Both the position numbers and the translations under genes were made by a program. The notes below the pieces were generated by a model that saw only the letters and a program-made list of their open reading frames with translations, searched no databases and was not told the origin of the DNA. 64,000 bases of DNA from Daphnia pulex (taxonomy: Eukaryota > Arthropoda > Branchiopoda > Diplostraca > Daphniidae). Of the stretch, positions 23,947 to 37,492 are shown piece after piece; position 1 is the stretch's first letter, and every line of letters begins with the position of its first letter. Where the stretch lies: assembly GCF_021134715.1 (NCBI RefSeq), contig NC_060018.1:3923501-3987500 (forward strand). The letters are read 5' to 3'.

Positions 23947-24499
23947 GGTTTCAAACTTGATTTAAAAAGAGCTATAATTAAAGTCGTAGGATCTGTTTAG
24001 CAAGGATTACGGATTGAACTAAAGGTTTCTTTACTGTAACCGATTGTAATGCATGTAGCTATGCAATTCAGTACCAATAGAAGTATTCCACATTTTTTAA
24101 AATTTAACGTTTCCTTTCTTGGTTAGAGAAAAATGTTTCTTACCTGTAACTCTTGTCGAGTGCACCACTCTGTGTACGTAATTACGTATGTTTGGTGTTC
24201 TTATAGGAGAAACCTTTGCCACACCCGATTATATTATCTTTGACATTTCATTTTTAGTCTTGCGACACGCAATCAGCGGTATGTGTCGTAAAGGGGAGTC
24301 CCGTACAACAACGCCACAAGTGTAAAAACACACTAGGTAAATAACGGTACATTTGGGTTTAATGACGATAAAAATGTTTTTATTGCGTTTATTCCCACGT
24401 AGGTTGAAAAATCACAAGAAAAAGCGAACTTGATTGGAGTGACGAATCCGTCCTACGTTATCGTCTCTCTTATTGGCTGAAGATATGAAGCCACGGAAT
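23947..24499. other. Intergenic between hexosaminidase and FKBP2-like gene
   Basis: About 550 bases holding the upstream region of the hexosaminidase and the 3' UTR of the FKBP gene, both minus strand. No coding exon or distinctive repeat was seen. Confidence 0.45.
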
Positions 24500-25046
24500 T
24501 TATGACTTGCTGATGCTGACAAGCTCCACATCAAACAGAAGAGTAGCACCTAATATTATCATCAAGGTATAATGAATTAGTATTTTGAAGTGATTTAGCT
24601 ATGTAAAATGACTTGGCTTTATAGAAATCATCAAATAATTGCTTACCTCCTGGAATCACGTTACCAGCTCCTCTCTGGCCGTAACCCAACGCGCTTGGGA
24701 TCGTTAACTTGCGTTTTTCACCTGGACACATTTCAGTCAAACCTAAATCCCAACCTTTAATGACCTGCCCAGAACCAAGACGGAAGCGAAACGGTTGGTT
24801 CCTGTCGAAGCTGTTGAGAAATTCTTTAATTTAACATTGATGCTATTGAGAAATTAATAATGCACGTTACCTTGAATCAAACTTTGTGCCATCAGTTAGT
24901 GTGCCAGTGTAATGCATTGAGAGAAAGTCGCCGTTTTGTGATTTCTGCAGGCAATTACTAGGAAGAGAAACTACATCAACTTTCAAACCATTTTGAGCCT
25001 CGATCAGCCCAATGGCGCAAGCAATGAGTACAATGGTAATCTTCAT
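24500..25046 (-). CDS. FKBP2: FKBP-type peptidyl-prolyl isomerase, FKBP2-like (ER)
   Basis: Small secretory-pathway prolyl isomerase. It starts at 25046 with a signal peptide ([18 protein letters not shown]). Three exons join in phase at about 24870 and 24653. The FKBP domain is recognisable throughout: [80 protein letters not shown] and [13 protein letters not shown]. Total length is about 140 residues as in FKBP2. The C-terminus reads SISKS before TAA and lacks the usual KDEL-like retention tail. Mis-placement of the last few codons is possible, but the stop lies directly in the open frame. Confidence 0.92.
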
Positions 25047-25376
25047 TTTCTTTTAAATTAAGTCTTGTAACAGTCAAACTAGAGAACTTCTCTTCCACAA
25101 CTGAACAGCTAGAGAGAAGCCAACAGAATGAACTTTCAGAACAAGGAACTGGGAAAATGAAGGCCAAGCCACGGGACCACTAGAGACTAAGGTAAACAAA
25201 GAAGCCCTAGGGCACTACAAAATTCGAAACAGGTACATGGAAACTTCGAAAGAAACTGGTTTATATTTTTGATACGCGGTAATATACGGAACAGATCGTG
25301 CTGGCAACCGTAAAAAATAAACAAAAATTAAACAAAAAAAGGACATGTTTTAATTAAAACAAGATTTTAGATTGCT
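25047..25376. other. Intergenic between FKBP2-like gene and AHCY
   Basis: About 330 bases. It holds the FKBP2 promoter and the AHCY 3' UTR, with nothing coding. Confidence 0.45.
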
Positions 25377-27139
<1,763 letters not shown>

Positions 27140-27232
27140 GATGCGACTTTTTCGGGACTTTGGAGCTACGCTTACAGAATACTTGCACGATGATCGGGAG
27201 TAAAAAGAGACCGTCGACGTGGTCTGCACCAC

Positions 27233-27240
27233 TTTTTATA
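27233..27240 (-). promoter_or_regulatory. Probable TATA box of Ahcy
   Basis: On the minus strand the sequence reads GGGTATAAAAAGT, about 95 bases before the start codon at 27139. A start of transcription about 30 bases downstream would leave a short 5' UTR. This fits a strongly expressed housekeeping gene but is not proven. Confidence 0.55.
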
Positions 27241-28306
27241 CCCATCGGTGAGTCACGACATCTGGCGGCAAAATTGAATTGACACGCCTACAAAAACAAT
27301 TTAGGATACCTTAAGTCCTTAACGCAGTTGCATTCTACAAGTACAGTGTTTCTAATTTATTTGTTTGCTTGTTTTTTTTTAGTCATTAAAGCGAACGATC
27401 TGTTTTTTTTTTGTCTTGCACCTTATTTATATTATATAATGTTTTCCATTCTCCACAGAGTTTATGGCTAAGACTGAAGCCTGTACTTGCTAGTGATTCC
27501 GTGGGATCCACGGCGCCGGCAATCCCATTCCCGGTTCCGGCATGGCAATTGGCGACTCCCGGGGGTTTTGCATCATTAGCTTAACTGTTTTTATTATAGG
27601 GGGAGAATTGCAATGTGACTTTTTTTTTATCCATCGCTTAAGAATTAGGATTGCATAATTGACGTGGCGTACTGGCGTGTAGTTACAAAAAATAAAATAA
27701 AATAAAGTCAGTGCCTCACTGTCCAGTGCCCAGGCACTCTAACTGGCCCTGGGGATCTGATTGCATAATATCAAGGAAAACAGATGTGACTTATATAAAG
27801 ATCCGAATGCAAAGTGTGTGCCGAAATTTAAGATTTGAAATAAGAAAAAATAAGTTGACTGTAGTTTGTATTTTCGAAAGACATCTACGGTGAGATGCAA
27901 TTTTTTCCAACAGTATAATCAAATTTAATTATTGCTTTTGGAAACAACAGAGAGTTCAGTATCAACATGTCAAAACAATATTGGGTTCAAATGTGCGGAT
28001 CAAAGCGGACTCAATTTTGCTCTGTTGTATGATTTTGAAAAATAAAGTAATAAGTTTTGCCAATAAATCAAAATAATATCCTTATTTACTTCCTAAATAA
28101 TAAATTTAGTTAAAACAGTTTATTGGTTGACATTTTACTTCAAATTAATTTTAATAACAATCAACTTCAACGGCAACCCCGTACCAAGTGTCATGTGATT
28201 CTGATCTGTCGTCTTGTGACATTGGTCTATCCGGGTCAATTTTTGATTATTTTCTCTTAGCTTTTACTTAGCCAAACAGGTCGCTAGAACATATTTAAGT
28301 GGTAAA
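27241..28306. other. Divergent intergenic region between Ahcy and V-ATPase subunit d
   Basis: About 1.07 kb without a supported ORF. A GC-rich patch at about 27490-27565 stands out from the surrounding AT-rich sequence. Otherwise nothing specific was seen. Confidence 0.45.
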
Positions 28307-29675
28307 ATGAGATTTCAAGAATTCAACATCGACAACGGCTACTTGGAGGGGCTTTGCCGTGGTTTTAAGAACGGAGTCCTGAAACAGGCGGATTACATCA
28401 ACTTGGTGCAGTGCGAAACACTTGATGGTAATGTTTACCGAACACTCCTCAATTTAGCGTAATGTTCTTCATTAATTTGCTTGGTTTCTAGATTTGAAGC
28501 TGCATCTGCAGAGCACCGATTATGGACAATTCTTGGCTAATGAACCTAGTCCATTGGCTGTTTCCGTTATTGATGATCGTCTGAGGGAAAAACTAGTCAT
28601 TGAATTTCAGCACATGAGAAATCATGCTGTTGAACCTCTGGCTACCTTCTTGGATTACATTACGTATGATGAATAAGAGTTGTGGCGCTATTCGTTCCAC
28701 TGCAGTGTCATTATTCTTCTTTATTTTTTTACGTTTGCAGGTACAGCTACATGATTGACAACATCATATTGTTGATTACAGGCACTTTGCATCATCGTCC
28801 CATCACTGAGCTAATCAGCAAGTGCCATCCTTTGGGAAGTTTTGAGCAAATGGAAGCTATTCATGTTGCTTCTACTCCAGCTGAGCTTTACAATGCTGTG
28901 CTGGTAGACACTCCCTTGGCTCCTTTCTTTGTAGATTGCATCAGCGAGCAGGATTTGGATGAAATGAATATTGAGATCATTCGAAACACCCTGTACAAAG
29001 CATATCTTGAATCATTCTACCAGTACTGCCAAACACTGGGAGGAACCACTGCTGAGGTCATGTGTGAAATTTTAGCAGTAAGTTCAAATTTTATTGTGCA
29101 ATTCCTGTGAATTTCTATTAAGTTTTACGACTGCTAATTTAGTTTGAAGCTGATCGCCGCGCTTTGATCATTACTATCAACTCTTTCGGCACTGAACTCT
29201 CCAAGGACGACCGAGTTAAATTGTATCCGACATGTGGCCGACTTCATCCTGACGGTCTCGCGGCCTTGGCTCGCGCTGACGATTTTGAGCAAGTCCGTGG
29301 GATTGCCGAATATTATGCGGTAATTGACAGTTTTATTTCCAAATGATTTTGATTACGATTTATCGGGTTGTATAGGAGTATAAAGAGCTGTTTGATGGTT
29401 CTGGTAACAATCCCGGTGAAAAGACCCTCGAGGACAAGTTTTTCGAATACGAAGTAAGTCAAACCCTATTTCTGACGACTGAAATTGCAGCCTAACAACT
29501 AATTTATCAACAGGTGAAATTGAACATGTACGGATTCATGCAACAGTTCCACTTTGGCGTATTTTACTCTTATTTAAAGCTCAAAGAGCAAGAGTGTCGC
29601 AACATTGTTTGGATATCCGAGTGCGTCGCTCAAAAGCATCGCGCCAAGATCGATAACTACATTCCCATCTTCTAA
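28307..29675 (+). CDS. VhaAC39: V-type proton ATPase subunit d (V0 sector, AC39)
   Basis: Subunit d of the V0 sector couples the central rotor of the V1 motor to the proteolipid ring of the proton pump that acidifies organelles. Exons are 28307-28427, 28492-28663, 28741-29077, 29143-29319, 29376-29453 and 29514-29675 (TAA), giving 348 residues, the family length. Landmarks are [20 protein letters not shown] at the start, [108 protein letters not shown] and [20 protein letters not shown], ending DNYIPIF. It converges with THG1, about 250 bases away. Confidence 0.98.
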
Positions 29676-29928
29676 GAACAAATGCACCAACACAAGCCAT
29701 CTAAGCCAATGAACCTTTTGTTTATGATTTTTTTTCTTCTCCCACGTTCAATAGCTTATCTTATTACCATTGTCCTGTCGTTGAAATCAGATTATATTAG
29801 ACTACTCCTCTTCCCTACTTTTTTTGGTTACTTTTTAACACTATTTGGTAATTCGTCTATGTGGCTGTAGATTTATTCGGTGTGTAAATATATGTTAATT
29901 CAAATTTGTTGTATTAACACTAACACAT

Positions 29929-30883
29929 TTAGGAAATGGTCAACAGATGATTATTTTCGTTCCAAAATTCGTCACCAATAACATCTGTGTGCAGCTGGAC
30001 GATTTGAGATTTTTCTCGTGTTCCACTTCCATCAGGTAGAGCAACTGGAACTTTCCGACGAACGAGAATCGTTCCTTTACGGAGCATTTCTGGCTCCTTG
30101 TTGTAATTTATAGAGAACTGAGAAAAAAGGATTTCATTTTTATCTCCTGAAAGTGTCCCTTTCAGCTTCTGTTCGGCCTAAAGAGTTTCAATTGTTTAAA
30201 CAATCAAGCAAATAGAAAAAAAGTAAGAAATCAAAACTTTATTACCTCTACCGCGGTGAGACCTGCCTTGAGTATTAAGGCCCAGAATGTCGTGTTGTAA
30301 AGATTATTTATGTGGCAATCTGCCTGTCTCCAACTGAGATAATCTCTGATATTCTGATTAGATGGATAAAGCACAGTTCGACCGTCAAACACAGGTGGAT
30401 AAAGCGGTTTGCTAGAGGGAAAGTGTTCACTCCAGTAATAAACAAAAGCAGAAGTAAAGAGGCTGCACACATTTGTAGATAATTTGGCACTTCTTCTGCT
30501 GTAAACTTGAGTCTCCTTCCTATAATAGATTTAAATGCATTTAAGGAATAAATGTAAAAGCATTAACGGTAATACCTGAAGACAAAGCTGTACTCGTCAC
30601 TCTGTCCATATGCCAGACATATGTCTTTAAATTCTTCCATGACCGATGTTGCAGCTTTGTTCATGAGAGATAGAGCTCTCATGTCATTGGGTTTCTCATA
30701 ATCATGTTCCGTTGAGAACTTGTGAAATCCCTTTCCATCCACACGGACAACAATCCCTAATTCCAATAAATTGTATTCACAACCAATAACGAATTGAAAA
30801 AGAAATATTCACTCACAGGAATTTGGCAAGCAGCGGTCTTCAGTTTCAAAAAGCCTTACATACTCAAATTTGCTTTTTGCCAT
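29929..30883 (-). CDS. THG1: tRNA(His) guanylyltransferase
   Basis: Adds the extra 5' guanosine to histidine tRNA, the identity mark read by HisRS, by a reverse (3'-5') polymerase reaction. It starts at 30883 with [20 protein letters not shown]. Exon 2 begins near 30760 with [20 protein letters not shown] (catalytic metal-binding Asp in RVDGKGF). It continues through [20 protein letters not shown] to [13 protein letters not shown]-type residues (here [14 protein letters not shown]). The next exon gives [48 protein letters not shown] and [20 protein letters not shown]. The last exon, from about 30180, contains [29 protein letters not shown] and VIGDEFW, stopping at 29929. About 260 residues in four or five exons. 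Confidence 0.95.
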
Positions 30884-32818
30884 AGTTGAAGATTGATGAA
30901 AAATTCTAGCATGTGACCTATTTTTTTTAATTTTTTAATAATGAGAAATGTATAGATTTACAATCACTAGCCAACTTTTACCAAAGCCCTAAAATATTTC
31001 TTCGAAAAGCTTCCCACCTGACGAAAAAGGACTTGGATGGACGGAATGTTTCCAGAATCACCCGACCCAAACATAAACCAATGAACATTGGCTTCAAAGA
31101 ATTCCAAATCGACGTGGGAATATTGGTTTCCTATATATTTAATTGGGCTAATTAAAAGGAGACGACGTATTTGAAATAGAACATAGACTCATCGTTTTGT
31201 AAGCAGACATAATTTTGAAGGTATGAAAACAATTCTTTATAACAGCGATGCCTACTATCTATATTTCATGACGTCGATTAAAGTATATTTTTTAAAAATG
31301 GTTTGGGATTTGAAATTCCCATGTGATTTACCTTTAAAAGGTATGGAAAAAAAGTAAAGCTTATGAACATTTTGTTATGCAACATCTCGTTGGGGTTGCT
31401 AAACGGCCTTGGGAAAAAAAACCGGTTACGACCAATTCACAGCTTGTTGCGTAACAGACCTTTATGAATGGTCTGATACACGTCTAGGAATGGGAGGAAG
31501 AGAATACACAGGTGGAGTGGGCTGAAAGGGGGTTGAGAAATCCGGCCTCCAGACCGGATCGTACGACGACACGTCGAAATATTTTTTCGTCCAGTCTGGT
31601 TTTTTTTTGTTGTCTAGGTGCTACCCTAGGTGCTACTTTCTCCCATCCTCTCTGTCGGTGGTATAATACCCACTCTTTCTCCAGCCTGTTGCGCGGGGTA
31701 TCGTTGTGTTTGTCTGTGTCTGTCTGTACCCACAGGTCAGTCACAAAAAGGGGAGGGGGGGGTGACTTGGCGAAAAAGAAGGGGGTGTTGGTGGTGGTGG
31801 GGGGATGGTGGTCGTCGGCCGACAGGGCCTTTTTTATTCAAAAGGGAATAATCACCTCGTGTCTGACTCACAGATTAGATAGAAGAAGCACAGCAGCCGG
31901 TCCTGTTGTCTCTCTCTCTCTCTACACGGGTGGTGGGTTATTTAGTCTCTCAGGTTAATTGACGCAACTTTTATTTAAAAAAAACGAACAGCAGTGATCT
32001 TCTTCAAGTGTTTTGTGTGTCTACTATATGTCTTGAACAAAACAATAACCTTGCAATAAGGTTTTTCTTATTACCAGACATGTATATTTGCATGTGAAAT
32101 TGTTCGGCAGCAGATGACATATGGAATCTCGTCTTTTCAAACCGTTTGATTGGTCCTGTTTAATGTCTCGTCACGCCGGCAGGATTCATGCCCACAAGCA
32201 GATTGACCGCCAAACCAGTTGATATTGCCAGGTAAATTTATTTGTTCTTTTTGTTTAAAAAATAATAATTTAACGAGGGAAAAAATTGACAAATGCAAAA
32301 TTATTTTTCGAGAAAACTAGATTTTGCCCCCGTAAATTATTGTTATTTCATTCATTCGTTTTACAAGGTTTATTATTAAATTTTTCTTTCCTGCCCCAAT
32401 TTTTTGTTCCCGGCATATCCCGAGGTCTATTGACCTCTGTTGAGTCCGTCGTTTGACCTCTCTGCCCATCCGAAAAACTGACCATTTCGTATTCTTTTAT
32501 ATTTTTACTCTCTCATCCTTCAATTCTTTTCTATTACTTTTGAGGTCATATTCTGACAATGAGCTTTTCAGTCGTTGTCCGGTCGTCACCGAAATCTGAC
32601 ATGTCTTCACGGGTTCTTTTAATTTTCATTTAATAGTTTCCCTTTTATTTAGACCACGTAGACTCTTTACATTACGTCTACATACGTCCTCTTCAGTGCA
32701 ATAAAAATTCCCAGTGTCGCATTTAGTCGTTTGTTGAGAGGGGTTGCGTGTGGTCGCACATTTTAAATCTTCCGTTGGTGTTTGTTGTTTTTAGAACTCA
32801 GCGAATAACTAAGAAATC
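30884..32818. other. Divergent non-coding region upstream of the pogo-type factor
   Basis: About 1.9 kb. A CT dinucleotide run lies at about 31911-31924 and a GT/G-rich stretch at 31746-31810. Open frames here overlap in opposite directions and have low-complexity translations, so none is called. It probably holds promoters of THG1 and of the downstream gene, with 5' UTR exons not resolved. Confidence 0.45.
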
Positions 32819-35719
32819 ATGACGTCAAAATCACTTGGAGGATCCTGCAGTCCGACACCTCCATCACCACCACCTCCTCCGTTACCTCCACCTAATCCAC
32901 CACCTCCACTAGCATCCATTCAACAAGAAATGCCGAGTTCTTCTTCTTCCATCGAGCAACAACAACGACATCATCATCACGATGTCGTCATGGAAGGATC
33001 AGTGACGCCACCAATATTACCATCGACTTCAACTCATCAAATCTCACCTGGTGCTTCTACTACGACGTCTACTCCATCATCAACTTCATCCGCCAAGGGA
33101 GCTGGATCATCCGGATCGGCCACTACGGCCACGACTGGAACGACTGGAACAACGACCACTACAGCCACGAGGAATAAACGACAAGAATTAAGTTTCGCCG
33201 AACGGATTCAGGTGATCCAGGCCCGAACGTCCGGTAAAAGTATGCGCCAATTGGCGCTGCAATTCGGATGCGGCAAGACTCAAATCCTCAACATTTTGGG
33301 TCAACGTGATGCTTATTTAAAAGAGTGGGAAGACAAACAGGCGGAATCTAATCCGCACATTAGCGCCCGGAAAAGACGTTCTAGGAGAACGGGTAATGAA
33401 GAAACGAATCAAAAAGTTTGGGACTGGTACAACAGGCAGAAGAATATGGGCATACGAGTCACTGGTCCCATGCTCCAGCGAGAGGCTCGATCCATCGCCC
33501 GGAATTTGAACATTCCCAATTTTGCCGCTTCCAACGGATGGCTCGACAGTTTTCGACGACTTCACAACATCGTGAGTATTTTTCTTTTCTTTTTTTAGAT
33601 TTTTGTGGCCTCATTTTCCCTTCACTGTTGACCTGAAAAAATTGAAACGACCTCATGTGACCTTTCCCAACAAAAATGGAACAAAAGGAGACGGAAGGTA
33701 CTGTTGTTGCTATGGGGCGTTTCCACCACAAAAGCAAAATTTTTAAAAAGGGACAGACGGTCACGTACGATTTTAACGAGCCGACCGACAATTTCCCAAT
33801 ACTGGTGTATAGGCCTACCAAATGTTTTCTCGATTGTCACAGGTCAGGGTTTATCCGAACGCTAAGGGATGATTGTAGATAAAAATAGAAACTTTTTTCG
33901 GATTTTTTCGGTTAACCCCCCCGATTGTGGACCGGACACATGTCGCCTTCCCTATTAGTGCGATTTCGAGATGGCCCATTGGTTATTCCGTGTGGGAAAA
34001 AAGAAATGCCCTGCATTAACAATTTTTACAGTGACTTTTTTTTTACCTGTTAAAATGCTCCTTACCTGTCAAAAGTGTCTTCTGTTATCAGAATCGTGGA
34101 TCACAAAGGGCTTCTCATTATATCTTATTTTTCTCACTAACTTTGCTATTTTTTATTTCTTTTTATGTAGGGTCCGCAAAATAAAGGAATGGCGGATCGT
34201 CGCAGTGGAAATCCATCGACTTCTGCTGCTGGGACAGGAGGCGGTCAAAGTTCGACCACCCCGGAACCTCGTCCTGGATATGGTTCCATGATGGTGCCTT
34301 CTTCTTCGTCTTCTATTGAATTCCCAGGATCTTCGCAACTCCCGACTAGCAGTAGGGATCCTCTTCCCGCAACTAGTCAACGACCACCTCCTCCTTTAGA
34401 AGCTTTCGGTTACCCATTGCATTCTTCCGGCTATTACCACCATCATCCGCAAATCCGTCTTGAAGAAGAAGACGAAGAAGATGATGATGAAGAAGAGGAA
34501 GAGGAAGCCAGAAGGGATAACGAAGATATTGAATTTGATCCATCGCGTCCTTCACTTCCGACTATCCATTCGCATAATCGGGATCAAGGAGCGATACATC
34601 ATCCAGAGACGGAATTTGGCAGAAGCTTTGCCATCATGACGAATTTTCACGATTCGTCCAACAGCACAGGAGGGCCGTCCACTCATCATCAGTCTATTAG
34701 TCCTTTACCTTATCATCCAGCACAGTCATCATCCTCCGTGGACGCTTCCGATTTCCACCGTCATCGCGGAGGATATTCCGATCCTTATGATAGGCAACTT
34801 TCGTCCAGCAGTAGCAACAGCGTGGCCTTTTCTCCTACGGAAGTCTACAGCCCTTCGCGACATCCAGGCCATCATAATCAGTCATCCATCGTGGGGCATC
34901 GATCCAACAATAACGGATCTCGTTCCACGGATGTATCGCCAATTGATCGTCGTCGAGTTCCTAGCGGAAATCTCATTTCCCCTTCATTCCAACAGGTATT
35001 TCAATTCTCAATCATTTTCGAGATTACTAATTTAAAAACATTTTTATTTTCAATCGCAGGTTTCCAGCAGTTTGTTTGAACATGATTTTACTCCAGCCCC
35101 GACATTTCAGTCGCAAGAACCTTCCCGCTCCATCATCCAGGATGGCCGTGCTAGAGGAAATGGAGGAAGCTCTATGAGTGGTGGTAATGTGGCCCTTCAA
35201 CAACAGCAGCAGCAGCGACGAACTTCAGTTTTAACTTCGACTCATGCGGTCACTGCAGCTGCCGCGGCCGCCGCTGCTGCCAGTTTGGAGAATCAACAAC
35301 TGCAACAACAACAACAGCAGCAACAGATGCTGATCAACGAAGAGTAAGTCATGAAATTTCAATTTTTCCATTCATTTTAAGATTATCGTAAATTCTACAC
35401 GGTCGATTTTGGATAGTATTTTAGATTTGCAATTGAGAAATCAGGATCTTTATAAACGGAGGAAGAATGGAGATAGAATTTGTTAGACAAAAGAATCCAC
35501 TGGATTGGAGTCGTTACTATGATGTCTTTTGTGTCTGTTTTCTCTTATTGGTTTTGAAACTGAAACTTGGCCTGTTGATTAACTTCACACAGTCCGGGTG
35601 ATGATCGGATGATGGAGCTTGAAGCCGCAATGGGCAACGGCGGCAGTCCGATGCCTAGTCAATGGCTCAATCTTCTGAGCTCAACTCTCAATCTCGATCT
35701 GAACCGCTCCTTTTCTTGA
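32819..35719 (+). CDS. Putative transcription factor with pogo/CENP-B type DNA-binding domain
   Basis: Exons 32819-33571, 34171-34995, 35060-35343 and 35593-35719 give 662 residues in phase. Residues about 12-31 are Pro-rich, and Ser/Thr-rich sequence follows. At about 120-172 is a psq/CENP-B N-terminal helix-turn-helix (LSFAERIQVIQARTSGKSMR, LALQFGCGKTQILNIL). After a basic linker (ARKRRSRRTG), residues about 194-251 form a CENPB-type (Tc5 transposase-like) helix-turn-helix (GPMLQREARSIARNLN, ASNGWLDSFRRLHNI). The rest is low complexity: a run of acidic residues, His, Ser, poly-Gln and an Ala run (THAVTAAAAAAAAAS). No DDE transposase domain follows. The fold family is that of pogo/Tigger transposases and CENP-B, so this looks like a domesticated DNA-binding domain in a host regulator. 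It is not brinker or distal antenna. Its target is unknown. It shares the locus with the next ORF. Confidence 0.82.
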
Positions 35720-36301
35720 ATAGAAACACACACGATTACATCAGTGACGGATTCACGGGAACATTTCCCTCCACGAACCGATCCTTCTTCCATCCCTCAT
35801 CTTCTTCTTTTCTTCTATTTTTGATGGGTACTGATAATAGCGAATTGGGGTCCGTTTTTGACATTGTTTTACTATTATCGAGTTAGCGTTCAAAGTAATG
35901 GTTTTGTCGTCAGTCGAACACGATAATTATTTTATTTTTACAATTTTTTAATACATATCCCCCTTTCTTTTTACTTCAATTTATTTAAATTGTTTTTATT
36001 TACTTTTTTTTTTCTTTTTCTCTATGGATTTTTATCTCCTTGTCTCATTCTGTTTATCCAACTGTTCACAAACAAAAAAAAAAACAAAAAAACAAAAAAA
36101 AAAACTAAATTGTGTGCGTTGTTCTTGAACGATTGATCGATCATTTTGCAACGGGAAAATAAAAGGAGGGCTCGGTCGACGTCCGCACCAGGACTGGAAC
36201 TTTTCCCAGCAGGTAAATACATTTTAATCACTATTCACATCCAACTGACTTAATTGAATAATAATGATATAATAGTAGGGCTGTTTGGTGCTTTGCTATC
36301 T
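35720..36301. other. 3' UTR / spacer between the two Gln-rich genes
   Basis: Contains T-rich and A-rich tracts (about 36062-36104). A possible splice donor lies at 36213 (CCCAGCAG then GTAAAT), with an acceptor near 36278. These could delimit a 5' UTR exon of the downstream gene. An open frame through the upstream side of that donor joins the downstream frame in phase but has no ATG. Confidence 0.4.
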
Positions 36302-37492
36302 ATGGTGCGATCCTGCGGCCTATCGTGTTTGGAATACGCCGATGATCGAGGCGATATCTGGTTGGAAATTAAACCACCTTCGTTTGCTACTTTCCGCGTT
36401 CCATCATTTGGTTATCGAACGCATTTAATGCGACTCCTCGTCGATCGCCATTTATCCTATTGGTTCGAAGTATTGGGCCACTGTGTACGCTCTGGAACTT
36501 TCCGCTCTCTCACTTCCGGTGGAATTGATCCGAGTCTCGTCAAGCCGCTTTTGGATTCTCTCAATGGAGGCGCCACCGTTTGCCACGGACGTGGCAGCGT
36601 TCTCAAACGTGTCCACCAATTCCATCCGAAGGAGGCCTTGGAGCAAGGATTGGCCGGGCAGAATTATTTCACTTTGCCGGATTATCGCTATCGATCCTAC
36701 GACTGCGCCCGATTAATTGATGCCAAAACCGGAGCCACTCAATGCTTCGCCTGTTTACAACCGTACGAACCTCATCGACCGGAATCTCCTCTGGACGGCA
36801 TTCACGCTTCATCCGTTATCCGACTTCAGCAACAACAGCCGCGAGATGGTCTCTCGCAACCTTCTGCAGCGTCGCAACAACAAGAAGAACAACACAATCG
36901 GCAACAACAGCAGCAACAACAGCACAATCTTCTAACCAACGAACCGTTAAATTTGAGTATTCATCCAATAATGGAAGAATCAGTTATCGATTCACCAGAA
37001 ATGAAGAAAACTGAATTCCACTTCATGTCTTCCGATGGACTTCCCAATAGGAACATAATTTTTTCGAATCGACGTCTTCTGACGCCTTCGCCTTCCGCCG
37101 TCGCACGACAGTCACCTCTATTACCACTTGCAGCAGTACAACAAACATCACCTCAACCTTCAATCCAGCAACATCACCATCATCACCATCATTACTACAA
37201 CAGTGGTAGTAAACCCAATGCCGCAGATCAGAATCCTGACGATTATCGACTGGCCAAGGAAGCAGCTTTTTTGAGTCTCACGAACGAACGTACGCCCACG
37301 AAAGATCAACGTCGAAGTCAAGATTGGCAACATATTTCCACCACCAACCGAGAAAATTTGGGTTCCAAGTTGGGAACGGGAAGTGAAGTCGAAATGAAAT
37401 CGGATGATCCTGAATTTCCCAATGAGTGGATCAAGCAAGAAGTTTTGGATTCCAGCAACCTGAATACAAACAACATGATTACCTTTAAATAA
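36302..37492 (+). CDS. Uncharacterised Gln/His-rich protein with CtBP-like motif
   Basis: I do not recognise the family. The chosen start is the first ATG of the open frame (MVRSCGLSCLEYADDRGDIW); the frame is open back to 36254 without another ATG. About 397 residues in one exon. Residues 1 to about 165 look like a folded domain: WLEIKPPSFATFRVPSFGYR, HLMRLLVDRHLSYWFEVLGH, GGIDPSLVKPLLDSLNGGAT and LPDYRYRSYDCARLIDAKTG, then CFACLQPYEPHRPE. The rest is disordered: Gln runs, the motif NEPLNLSIHP (like the PxDLS motif that binds the CtBP co-repressor) and a His run. The C-terminus contains WIKQEVLD, resembling a sumoylation site. This suggests a nuclear regulator. It may be an independent gene or the 3' part of the preceding factor's transcription unit. 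Confidence 0.7.
   Translation: MVRSCGLSCLEYADDRGDIWLEIKPPSFATFRVPSFGYRTHLMRLLVDRHLSYWFEVLGHCVRSGTFRSLTSGGIDPSLVKPLLDSLNGGATVCHGRGSVLKRVHQFHPKEALEQGLAGQNYFTLPDYRYRSYDCARLIDAKTGATQCFACLQPYEPHRPESPLDGIHASSVIRLQQQQPRDGLSQPSAASQQQEEQHNRQQQQQQQHNLLTNEPLNLSIHPIMEESVIDSPEMKKTEFHFMSSDGLPNRNIIFSNRRLLTPSPSAVARQSPLLPLAAVQQTSPQPSIQQHHHHHHHYYNSGSKPNAADQNPDDYRLAKEAAFLSLTNERTPTKDQRRSQDWQHISTTNRENLGSKLGTGSEVEMKSDDPEFPNEWIKQEVLDSSNLNTNNMITFK

Noticed and set aside
31484-31958. Overlapping ORFs on both strands upstream of the pogo-type factor
   Set aside because: Low-complexity translations driven by G-rich, GT-rich and CT-rich tracts; opposite frames equally open.
32819-33571. Assignment of the pogo-type domain to an active DNA transposon
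   Set aside because: No DDE domain, no terminal inverted repeats found nearby, and regular splicing into a long regulatory-type protein argue for a host gene.
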